DNA of 64,000 nt. Origin: Ptychodera flava (taxonomy: Eukaryota > Hemichordata > Enteropneusta > Ptychoderidae). This document shows, in pieces, positions 54,363 through 64,000 of this stretch (position 1 is its first letter; each line of letters opens with the position of its first letter). The translations under genes were made by a program, and so were the position numbers. Under the pieces are notes generated by a model. The model had not been told where the DNA came from and searched no databases. It saw only the letters and a list, made by a program, of their open reading frames with translations. Location of the stretch: positions 7,032,501 through 7,096,500 of the forward strand of contig NC_091933.1 of the NCBI RefSeq assembly GCF_041260155.1, given 5' to 3'.

Positions 54363-57300
54363 CTAAAAAACAAACAAAACAAAACAAAAACATGAGTTAC
54401 CGTGGTCTGTACAAGGAAGCGGTGGACTGAATGGTCAAAAGATGGCAGAAATTCTCATCGAAGGACTTGACATTTCTTAGCATTGATATGTCTTGACACA
54501 AAGAGGAATAAACCAGTAAGTTTTCAGACAGTCAATATGAATGAGATATCAATCTGATAATGATAGATGTGAAAAGGCATCAAGTACAATGTTACATGTG
54601 ATGCACCTCGTCCAAACTCTCTGTTATGATTCGTTACTTGACGGTCACGTGGTATGCATCATTTTGACGTTGATACATGCAAAGAACAAGTAACGAGTAA
54701 ACAGTTTCCAAAACTGTTATCCTGTTAACAGTTCGGGAAAACTGTTGACTGGGAATTCGAAAGTTTTATAGTGTCATTTACGCACGCGCACAATCTAGAC
54801 CGCGTAGATGGCAGTGTCGTCTGTGAATAAGACGAGTGATAGTAACTTTTGGTGAGTAAATTGGAGGAAGTAACAACAGACGTTTGTTTTCTCTTGGGCC
54901 TGATAAGAGCCACCCGAAACATCGGTTTCTCTCGTCCTACAGCCTTGTAAATCAGACTGTCTTCTGGCGACACTTAGGCCCTGTGACGCGCAACAAACGT
55001 ACGCTGTTACTTACCCTCATAGCCAGTCAATATGACCATATTATCGTTCCCCTTTCACTACGGCTTCCGGGCTCAGATCGTTGGATAGACACGGAAACTG
55101 GACACCATTTTCATGCACAAATGGCACGATGTGACCTATCAAAGGGTAGGTCCTAAACAGGGTAGATATAGTTCTTATATAAATTTCAAAATTACGTGCG
55201 CGTCGGACGTTCGCCCAGAAGGGTATCTTGAAGCATTAGAAAATCTATTGCACCAAATCTAATATCCTCATAGATTTGACCAGAAATAATGCAGAGTTGG
55301 CGCGCAAACGTAGCTAGACCCTTGTCAGCATTAGCAACAGTGATCGCAACTTGAAGCCTGCACTACCGCATAAAATGTCAAAATCTGTCCCCACCTGACA
55401 AACAAAGCATTTACTGTGCCAGGAGAATCCCATTGCTTCGATCCATTTAGAGTCATCAATCTTCTTAGTGCAACCTTTGCAGTCCTTTGGCTTTTCTTGG
55501 AATAGCTTCTCATAGTCTGAAAGTCGAAAGGGATCAAACATGAAAAAGCTTAAATTTATTACTTCAATTGACATCACGTTTTGTCATACTAATTTTCTTA
55601 AGGAATACCACAGATATTTGATGATAGTTGACTATAAAATTCTGCTGATTTTAATGTATTAAAATAAAATATAAGGCGTTCATAGGGCAGAAAATGTTGA
55701 AGGAGTACATCGTAAATTTTGTAAATATTTATTTGGTATGAATACAAATACGTCTGAGTTCCTGTTGTCTAAGGCGAACTTTGCAGTAAACCTTTTTATT
55801 GTTTGAGATATGAGTAGATTAGTTATTATTGGTTAAAAATTTGAAATTGAGATCTTTTTGTAATGATCTTTCAAATATGAAAACAATGAAGCTGAAAGCA
55901 ATAATAAATCTTGAGCTTTAAATCTAAGGGAATTGCTGTTGTAATGTGGATTCGGCTTCGTGTTGTTGAATCAAGGTGTTGATAATAAAACTTCGGTTGA
56001 AAGCTTTATACAGTCATGAAACTCAGATTTGTTATATAGAGAAATTTAGATGATTTTAGTGCATTTAAGATTTCCCTTAAGTCTGAGTTAGATCAGCATC
56101 ATTTTGTTGTTTAAGATCTTCTACCTGCCGATTTATCATAGAATCCGATTGATATTTATCAAGCCTTGAGTTTGAGTCTCCATGTATTGAGTGTTTTGCT
56201 TAATTTGTTTTCTTGTCGCTTTCAAATGTCAAGAGAGACATGAACCAGTGTCAGAAATGTATCTTTTCGGTCCTAAAATTTCAAGATTTCGTAATTTATT
56301 TATTCTTTTCGTATCAATGTTCGAACACAAGTATTGTATTTTGAATTGTACTATGGGCTAGAGGCAAAAGTATTGAAATAAGTATAATTTGAAATCGAAA
56401 TGGATTACGTTCAATAACATGTATAACAAGTCATCGATGATGACACAGTCCCCACTTATTCATGGGTACTTTGATGACCAGTCCTCAGAGAGGATAGAGT
56501 CCTGTTCAAAAAATGGGTCTATGTATGATTAAAAATTCTGCAATCATGAGTTATGCATATATATGTATAATCAAGGTCAAATGGTCATACGGTCACGTGA
56601 CATTTTGATAAAAATTGTATTGCTAATTAATCCCTATATGCCAAAAATCAGACCTCTAGCTCTATTCCCTTGCCCAGAATTAGATGTGTGCATAATTAAT
56701 GAGGTAAAGCGTGTGTTGTCATAAGGTCTCCCACCCTACTAGATATAAAGGACATAGCACTTGTGGTTACGTATTTATCGACATAAACGTATATTTCAGG
56801 TCAACGTTCATCGAGGTCACATGACATTTGGTCAAAAAATTTCTATCCTATAGTTATCCCTATATACCAAAAATCAGACATCCAGCTCTATGGGTTTGCT
56901 CAGAATTAGATATATGCATAATTAATGAGGTACAGTATGAAGCATCATAAGGTCTCCCATCGTACCATATATGAAGGGTGTAGCACTTGTGGTTACTGAG
57001 TTATGGACAAATATGTATACCTGAGGTCAAAGTTCACCGACGTCATGTGACATTTTGTCAAAAAAATTGTGTTGCTAAGACTAAAAACTGTGTCACTGCA
57101 TCCTTTTTGCAATATGAATACGATGAGAAACTAAATTTTTATTTTTCTTGGCCTTATACATGGAAGTCTATGGAGACTGCCTTATACATGGGAGTCTATG
57201 GAGGTGAAAACTAAAAGGTCCTCTAACACGGCCAAATTTGATCGCATTGTGAAACAAATCGACGTGCATCTGTATGGGGTAGGGTACTATCCTTGTGCAA

Positions 57301-59593
57301 AGTTTGAAAGAAATTGACCTGGGCATGTCTGAGATATCTGCGTGAACGGACGGACCGACGCACGGACGGACGCACGGATTGACGCACACACGCACGGACA
57401 TGACCAAACCTATAAGTCCCCCCGGACGGTGTCCGTGGGGACTAAAAATTACCGCCGTCGCCTGCAACATAAAGATACTCCTATAAGCCATGATATTGCA
57501 AGGACGACTCCTGATGTCTGAATGGATAATTATAATTGAATCTTCTTGTCAACTGAATTTGACTTATCGGGACAGATGTGGTGTGGTTAACCAAGCTAAC
57601 ATTTTAATTTCTTTCAAAACCCTCACACCTTTTGGAATCGCCGTAATAACATAGGCAAGGTTCAGTGCCTTCTTTAGTTTTAGTATGTTAAGGCTGCGTT
57701 CACACCTCTGGAGGGGGATTCCAAAACAAGTTCTCAGATGTTTTCAAATACGCTCCTAACAAACCCGCAATGTGTTCAAGTCCCCCCTTCTGACTTGCTA
57801 TAATTTTGAAGTCCCCTCAAAGGAAGGCAAAATGTGGCCGATATAGTGCTTCGTCCAAAAATATCAAATCATAATACACGGGAGTCTATTGAGCAAACCA
57901 TTAACATTTTCCCCATAAAAACAAGCTATATCGCTACATTTATATGTTTTTGATAATTCATGTATTAAAAGAAAATGTACTTTGCTTGAAGTGTCAGGTA
58001 AAAAGTGCATGTGTATACAAAAAATTTGATTTTTAGATTCCATCGATAATGTTGATTCACTGTTCATGGTAGTCTATGAGAAAACTATGAACGCGTATTT
58101 TTCAATATAAAACTAGCAATATCTGTTCATCTATACAAGTTTGATAACTGATATAAATGTACTTGATTAACATTGGGTGGTTACATGTACATATGTGTAA
58201 AAGAAATTTGATTTTCGAAATTCGCTGAAAATGTTGATCCACTACACATTTTAGTCTATTAGGAACACTATGAATAATTTTTTTAAAATAAAAACTCGGA
58301 AAATCTGTGTATTTATATATATTTGATTATTGATATTAATGTAATTGATTAGAAAAGGGTGGTTACAAGTCCATGTATGTTCAGAAAATTTGATTTTGTA
58401 ATTTTACCGAAATGTTGATCCACTATACATTGTATTCTATGAGGAAATTATGAATATTTTTTTAAATATAAAACTAGCTAAATCTATGTATTTATGTATA
58501 CTTGATTATTGATATTAATGTACTTGTTTAGACTAAGGTGGATGCAAGTGCATGTGTGCGAAAGAAATTTTATTTTGGAATTTCACTTAAAATGTTGATT
58601 CACTATACATTTTACATGCTATGAAGAAACTACAAATAATGCATTGTTATCAGCTCCCAAATTGTTTGTTATTCAAAGGCAAAGGTTGTTTGACCTGAAA
58701 CTTCCAGTTGTTATGATGACACTATACACTATTCTAAATAGTTTGTATGCAGTATTCTAAATAGCTCGTATTCTGTCAAAGTCCTCATAAAAATGTACAT
58801 ATGGCGACATGAACGTTTTAGACTGACCTATACCCAATGTATTGTCAATGGGAGAATCATATCATATAAGTTATCTCTAAAATTGTTATTGAAAGGTTAA
58901 GTTGAAACGTTTAGACATTATACTCATTTTAGTCATTATTTTAGTCATTATAGAGGACAGTTTTGCACAACAGAGGGGTTGAGTAAGTAGAAATCATCAC
59001 AAACTAAATATTTTTTGCCTCAATGAGGCTGCTTGAATCATCAGCAAATTTTTTAATATACCCTAAATTTGCACCCGAAGGGAGCGCCGAAAACGGAAAT
59101 GGCAGGAAATGAAAGTGCCAGAAGGTATTTATAAAGGAATTTGATATTCGACAAGTTTTCAAGTCTCCCTTTGCAGCGTCAATTTTTTTCAGACCCCCCT
59201 GGTGTGTTTTATTATTTTCAAGTCCTCCCTGAAATCTCCCCCAACGGTGTTTGTGAATGCAGCCTAGTGTCAAAGCATAATGTGGAAGCTGATCTCAATG
59301 GAGAATGGAGACGAATGGATAAATTAAATGAAAATAGTCGTGCCATATGAAAATATAATAGTGATATCAAATAAAACTTTGTTTGTCGCATTGCCACGAC
59401 ATTGAAAAAGAACGGCTCATGATAAGGTTCTTTTATCAGCTCTGTTAAATAACATTTCTACTCACGCTCTTTGCAGTATGGCTGGTTATCTTTAGCTTTG
59501 AAAGGTTCCTTCTTCAATTGCTTCTTACACTTGTGAAATGCACATACGAAACACTCAGGGTGCCATTCCTTATCAAGAGCTGACACGATCTCC

Positions 59594-59662
<69 letters not shown>

Positions 59663-59663
59663 C

Positions 59664-59755
<92 letters not shown>

Positions 59756-60635
59756 CCTGTTCAGAACATGTCAACAGATAACAGCGTACACTTTTTAGAA
59801 AGGATATGAGAGAAACTGGAGTTAAATTAGCGGCACCGATGTTAACAATTACCCACATAACTGCCGTTATCCGTTATATTAGTTCCTTAATTTCGATATC
59901 AACCTCTTTTGTTGCTAAACCATACTTTATAATGGATTGGTTACGGATTACTCACCCCTATAACTGGTTTCTTACACTCTTTACACTTCGGTGCCGCATG
60001 TTCCTCATAGTCTTTTTCGCACAGTGGGTTTTCTTTTGCATCTTTGAAGAACGTCTTGCCTCTCAGCTTTTGCTTGCACTCGGTACACTTAAAACACTCG
60101 GGGTGCCATTTCTTCTTCACTGCAGTTATAACAGTGCCACTGCGGAGCGACAAAAATAAACGCGGTTTGTCTGAATTAAAGTAAGGATTGAAACTGATAA
60201 CACACAGGGCGTTGCTTCACAAACACCGGTCGTCTACCTTACTGCTTATGTTATCGGAAAACGTAATCATATTTCTTATTTGTTTTGTATATGTCAGTTA
60301 CTGTGATATTGAACATTCATTTTTTGCTTGACGAAAACGAACACGAAGATGATAATGATGACGATGTTGGCAACAATTAAATAGTGTACACTATTATCGA
60401 CGATGATAAATGATACAGTGAGTGGAAAAATGATTGTGGCGATTACGTTTATCAGGGTGATGTGATGGCGTACGTAATGCTTCTGTTGACGATGATTATC
60501 AAGACGGCGGTGACACGATGGTTGACATTGAACATGGCCATCATGCAATGTTACATGTATTTAACACCCCTCTAGATAGATCACTTGTACTCACTAAATC
60601 TCTTTCCCGCAATCTTGACTCTGACATTTCGGCAT
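54276..60635 (-). CDS. LIM gene G: three-LIM LIM-only protein, 186 aa, five coding exons
   Basis: Exons 60635-60595, 60139-59956, 59592-59466, 55516-55395 and 54362-54276 join in frame (186 aa). LIM1 opens with CQSQDC (CX4C) and has KWHPECFKCTEC and PLCEKD. LIM2 has KCKEC, EWHPECFVC, then CAFHKC (CX4C), and closes YCKE-H with His as last ligand. LIM3 has CKGC, SWHSKCFVCQGC and AYHKKC. Exon 3 is 127 nt because of the two extra codons in the stretched knuckle. Intron 4 is about 3.9 kb against 1 kb in F; it holds a 226-bp tandem repeat element and a TIR element. B is the closest full-length paralogue; the 3' half is nearly the same as F. Confidence 0.83.
55395..55516 (-). CDS. Gene G exon 4
   Basis: 122 nt encode YEKLFQEKPKDCKGC and SWHSKCFVCQ. 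Acceptor ttcag, donor gtgggg. Confidence 0.82.
56573..57080. repeat. Tandem repeat of about 226 bp, 2.2 copies, gene G intron 4
   Basis: Units start near 56573, 56799 and 57025 with AGGTCAA..TCA..G-CA-GTGACATTT. Shared inner parts include CAAAAATCAGAC and GCATAATTAATGAGGTA. Part of an insertion absent from F. Confidence 0.8.
57345..57443. repeat. CGGACG-rich run and terminal hairpin of the intron 4 insertion
   Basis: ACGGACG/ACGCACG short repeats, then a hairpin with 13-bp arms (AGTCCCCCCGGAC, loop GGT, GTCCGTGGGGACT; one mismatch) at 57415-57443. It looks like the structured end of a non-autonomous element that includes the 226-bp repeats. Confidence 0.6.
57691..59265. mobile_element. 1.58-kb related TIR element, gene G intron 4
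   Basis: Starts AGGCTGCGTTCACAC and ends TTTGTGAATGCAGCCT, the same ends as the 19.3-kb element, with the same internal GTTGATCCACTA units and C-rich subterminal runs. F lacks it at the matching site near 48590. The target repeat is not clean on the right side. Confidence 0.68.
59466..59592 (-). CDS. Gene G exon 3
   Basis: 127 nt encode EWHPECFVC, the stretched CAFHKC and QPYCKE. The last base is C, so the split codon gives His. The acceptor ctctctag is continuous with the (CT)n tract. Donor gtgagt. Confidence 0.83.
59595..59751. repeat. (GA)n tract, gene G intron 2
   Basis: 157 bp with three GCGAGA interruptions, the longest of the seven. Confidence 0.95.
59956..60139 (-). CDS. Gene G exon 2
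   Basis: 61 codons with KWHPECFKCTEC, PLCEKD and KCKEC. Acceptor tccgcag, donor gtgagt. Confidence 0.85.
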
Positions 60636-60640
60636 TTTGA
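60595..60640 (-). CDS. Gene G exon 1 (ATG exon)
   Basis: Acceptor ctacag, donor gtgagt. Encodes M-P-K, CQSQDC, GKEI and two bases of Tyr. Two codons longer than the other three-LIM members. Confidence 0.78.
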
Positions 60641-61048
60641 CTGTAGGGAAGATGTTACATCACATCGGAGTTACCAAAATGATATCATTTCTCTTCTCTG
60701 ACAGTTTTCTTTTTCTTTTTATTTTATTTATTCTGATCCAATAAGCAAAATGCTAACTTACCCACAGGTCTGACAGGAAAAAGGCATTATCAATATGTAT
60801 CAAAAACAAATAATAAATAAAAAAACATTGCCTATACAATAAATCTTTGACAGCCTGAGAGAAGGTAGACCTGTTTATGAGATGTAAATAAATTATTAAC
60901 ACTGGATATTATAAGAAGATATTGATCTTGGAAGGAAAACTTCCTGACATTTAAACGAGATCTCGTTTGAAAGCTGCTGAATGAAGGGTCCTCATTGGAA
61001 AGTTGTAATTGACCCCTTCTGGTACCTTGGAGTATACAAACTTATGTA

Positions 61049-61135
61049 CAAAAAAAAAAAAAAACCCAAAAAATAAAACGAAACCAAAAAAAACCAAACA
61101 AAAAACCCCAAACCCCAAAACCTAGAAAAAAACAA
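61049..61135. repeat. A/C-rich low-complexity tract, gene G intron 1
   Basis: Poly(A) broken by CCC and ACC groups, about 400 bp below the LINE relic and within the same collinear B/G stretch. Confidence 0.85.
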
Positions 61136-61589
61136 ACTTAAGCGTCGGCCACCTTGCGATCTGAACGGAAACATGGTAGGTGAACATATTTACATGACTG
61201 GTCATACTGCTCTGAATCACAAGATATATTTTGTTTAAAACTTAAAAATTTAATAGATTTCTTTGGAAATTTTTTAAGCTTTTCGATAAGATACTTTTAA
61301 TTCGGCGACAAGACAGGGGAGGCATATTCAGGGTTTAAGCAAACCAAAGAAACGTACAGAGTCTGCAGAGCCTCTACAGTAAGAAGGATTTACAGGTGCG
61401 CTTTAGGAGGCACAGAAATTTGTAAGATTTGCTGACAGTGAAATTAATGTGGGGTTTGAAATTTAAATTTGACGTCAGGTTATACCAAAATCTTTGACCG
61501 AAGACATGCGTTGTAACATACAACAATTAAGTGAATAGTCAAATAATACTTTTTGTCAGTGAAGGCTACGATAAAACATTTAGAAACAT

Positions 61590-62230
61590 TTACCGTAAAT
61601 TCAGTTTCACTCTAAAACACCAATTTGAAATTTTGTGTAAATCCTGCTGAATGAATTTACAAATATCAAGACATATAAACATTGTTGTGAAGTCTGTGTA
61701 GATAGACAGGGTTGAGTGAGAAATAATAGTAGACGCGTCATTCGTATACAAATTAAAGAGAATAGAGCCAATTAGCGATCCATGTGGAACACCAGGGAAA
61801 ATTGACTTCCACGAAGATTGTTTATCGTTTAAGACTACTCTCTGAGATCTGCCTTGGAGATTAAAGATATAGACCAAAGCAACAGCGGGCCAAAAGCTAT
61901 TGTGAGACACAGGATCAAAAAATCAAAAGGCTTACCATATCTATAGGTAAATCATGTCATCCTGTTGTTCTGAAAAAAGTGCTTTTGAGAGATGGTCGAC
62001 ACATGAAATGAGCTAAGAAATAGTGTCTCTATTCTAATAAAACCGTGCTGCTCAAAGATAAGAGTACCCTGGACATATTTAAAAACGAAGTTTTTGCTTA
62101 AATAATCTTTTCAAAATATGTTGCTAAAAATGAGCGACAACAAGGTTGTCAGACGATGGTTCTCAACATTATGACAATCTCCCCTTGTTTAAAACTGGGA
62201 TAACATTAGATGATGACAGTGAGATATTAA
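61590..62230 (-). pseudogene. Decayed non-LTR retrotransposon reverse transcriptase, intron 1 of gene G
   Basis: Collinear with the 14.2-14.8 kb copy. Reads GRSQRVVLNDKQSSWKSIF, then PGVPHGSLIGSILFNLYTND. The active site is YTDF instead of YADD. It was copied with the B/G duplication, not inserted twice. Confidence 0.8.
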
Positions 62231-63171
62231 AGATCATGGTTATAGGTTTGCCTCAGATATTCTGATGCAAGTCTAAGGTCCAGGCGATGGAGCTGCCGAT
62301 ACGCTTGCTACATTTTCTTTCATAGTAGGGTACGCTGAAATTCTTCTGTTTGTGTATAATCCAGCGTTGACTCCTATCACGGCAACAAGCACTGAATGTC
62401 GCCCACGGGACTGTTTGTTGCTGTCGCTCGCTAAACTCAATATGCAATTGAATATTTAGGTCAAAGGTGACGATTGCTTTCTCCAGATTAGTGTTCTCGG
62501 CACGTCTGCAGCTGACGTATCATTGACAAAGTAGCACTTTTTAAGACTTTTTAAGTTGGCACTTTTTAGACGACCAGTGGCTATGTGTCAACGATAAACT
62601 CGTCCTTTCGCAGTATCTCTGATATATATGTGAGCGTCTGTGTCTGTCAGTTTTATGGACAAGCCTTAACGCTGTGCAGGTTAAATTCCTAATATAACGT
62701 TGCTAGTTTGCCAGTGTGTACAGCAATTTAGACATGTCTATCCTAACAGTTAAAAATTAATCTAAATATATCAGTCTGATGACTGATAAATCGAGATTTC
62801 CTTGAGTTCTCGTGACCTACTGATCTTCAAAACTTAAAGGGGCAAAACCTGTACAGTAACTTTTGACAACATTTTTGTCTTGACTAGAAATAGTTGTCAA
62901 TTACAGTAAACAGAACACACTTTCAGGCTGTATTGATAAGTTGGGTACTTATAATTTCGTGAGGAGAACAAGAAATTAGCTTCAAACGGCCTGAACTAAT
63001 GGGGCTTTCAGTGTTAGCATCAAATGTCTGCGACGCCCTAAATATAAATTAAACAAGGACCAGGTATCATAAAATATGCACAAACGTGACTCTCGTGTGT
63101 AATAAGCCACGATGTTTGATATGTATAGACCTGAATTAATGCATTGAAATTTACAATAACAAAGTTCTAAC

Positions 63172-63480
63172 CTTTTCTTCGTGGCGGTGACCAGGACCTG
63201 GCCGACCAAATCTTGAAATGACAGGCAGTAGAAGGCGCCGCTTTTGTAGGGGGAAGTTCACAATATATTCACAGAGTAGAACATCTACTCAGGTCAGGAC
63301 ATGTCACGCCTTCTTTGCAATCCATATACGTTAGCCTGTAATGTGTTACCTTGTAAAGAATGGAATTTACCGGCTTTGTCAGAGTGTCCGTATTCTTGTA
63401 CCTTGTACCTCCTATCGTTTCTATTCTATAAAGGGTCTCGTTTTGAAGTCCTCAATACTTTAGCGAAATACTGATCAACA
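63172..63480 (-). promoter_or_regulatory. Gene G 5' block
   Basis: Donor GAAAAG/GTTAGA at 63172, then GGCGCCGC and GGGGGAAGTTCAC. Collinear with the C distal and B blocks. Confidence 0.46.
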
Positions 63481-63869
63481 CCCCCTGCCCTGGAGGCCCT
63501 GGGAACCTTGTAAGGTGAATATAAACATAAATTCCGTCAAAATCACATCCCAAGGCAAAATTAAGAGGAGACAACTTCTGTCCCTCCCCCATGCAATTTA
63601 GAAATTTCTATTTTTTCTCGTTAAAGCAATTATCAAGGCCTCAATTACAGTGAGGCCTCTAGTGACAGATACATGGCAGTTTGTTGTATATATTTTGATC
63701 ATTTCACATCACGTTTTTTTTAATTTTCAGCACTGTCCGGTGTTTTAAGATATCTTACCGCTCTTCAGCAGCTAGACCAGATTGTGTGTGCAAAGTAAGG
63801 GATGGCGAATTATGATACGAAATCGAACGAAGGGAAAGTGAAAATAACAAGATATTAGGTACCGTTCAG

Positions 63870-64000
63870 TTTTTACGGCCGGGGGGGGGCCCGGCAAAAT
63901 CCAGGGGGGGGGGGGTCATCATAATTTTGGAATCCGCAAAGGGGGGTCATCGCTTTTTCACTGGTAGGAAAGGGGGGGTCACCACATTTTCAAAAACATA
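63870..64000. repeat. G-run-rich element cut by the window end
   Basis: Runs of nine, thirteen, six and seven G separated by short spacers, with repeated GGGGGGTCATC and GGGGGGGTCACC. Likely the edge of a dispersed repeat; G-quadruplex potential is high. Confidence 0.5.

Larger units (their letters stand above)
48960..59594. repeat. Tandem duplication unit 2 (F exons 1-2 to G exons 5-3)
   Basis: Same order as unit 1. It is longer because of a 704-bp TIR element near 52 kb and insertions inside G intron 4 (about 55.7-59.3 kb). It lacks about 130 bp present in A and E at 8.04-8.15 and 43.59-43.71 kb. Confidence 0.8.
60641..63171 (-). other. Probable first intron of gene G
   Basis: Collinear with the gene B first intron, including the LINE relic. 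No coding sequence beyond the relic. Confidence 0.45.

Noticed and set aside
59806..60159. Plus-strand frames of about 70-120 residues opposite exon 2 of several genes
   Set aside because: Antisense shadows of the LIM exons; the minus-strand frame has zinc ligands and splice sites.

Overview
This window is animal nuclear DNA. It is AT-rich, with GT-AG introns, long dinucleotide and trinucleotide microsatellites, a decayed non-LTR retrotransposon and several terminal-inverted-repeat elements. The sequence does not name the species. A marine invertebrate deuterostome such as a hemichordate or cephalochordate is my weak guess, from the overall repeat style only.

The core is a tandem array of seven small multi-exon genes, all on the minus strand, called here A to G in order of rising coordinate. 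Each has five coding exons with the same intron phases (2, 0, 1, 0). Each encodes a LIM-only protein of about 176-292 residues whose LIM spacing resembles the paxillin/PINCH type. Coding spans are A 4119-7365, B 10534-13317, C 18844-23961, D 29923-33723, E 40122-42920, F 46535-50041 and G 54276-60635. A, B, E, F and G carry three LIM domains. C and D carry two LIM domains, then a half LIM (second zinc finger only) after a Lys/Arg-rich segment, and a basic C-terminal tail. Two decayed LIM gene relics lie between B and C and between C and D.

Each unit has the same layout on the minus strand. It begins with a conserved block of about 300-650 bp that ends in a splice donor (probable promoter plus non-coding first exon). 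Then come a long intron, a short ATG exon whose last two bases open a split codon, an intron often carrying a (GAT)n tract, exon 2, an intron ending in a (CT)n tract that serves as the polypyrimidine tract of exon 3, exons 4 and 5, and a 3' region ending in a conserved AATAAA. In five cases the next gene's 5' block follows closely.

The array has grown in blocks: A resembles E, B resembles G, and C resembles D. F is a chimera. Its exons 1-2 and upstream DNA are E-type, its exons 3-5 are B/G-type, and the switch falls inside the (CT)n tract. This is what an unequal crossover between two GA/CT microsatellites would leave. Later insertions include a 704-bp TIR element in F's first intron (empty site in E), two TTA-target elements with internal satellite repeats in intron 4 of C and G, and a 37-bp-arm foldback at 36.8 kb.

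The proteins are likely protein-protein adaptors, as LIM-only proteins generally are. Partners and tissue cannot be read from the DNA.
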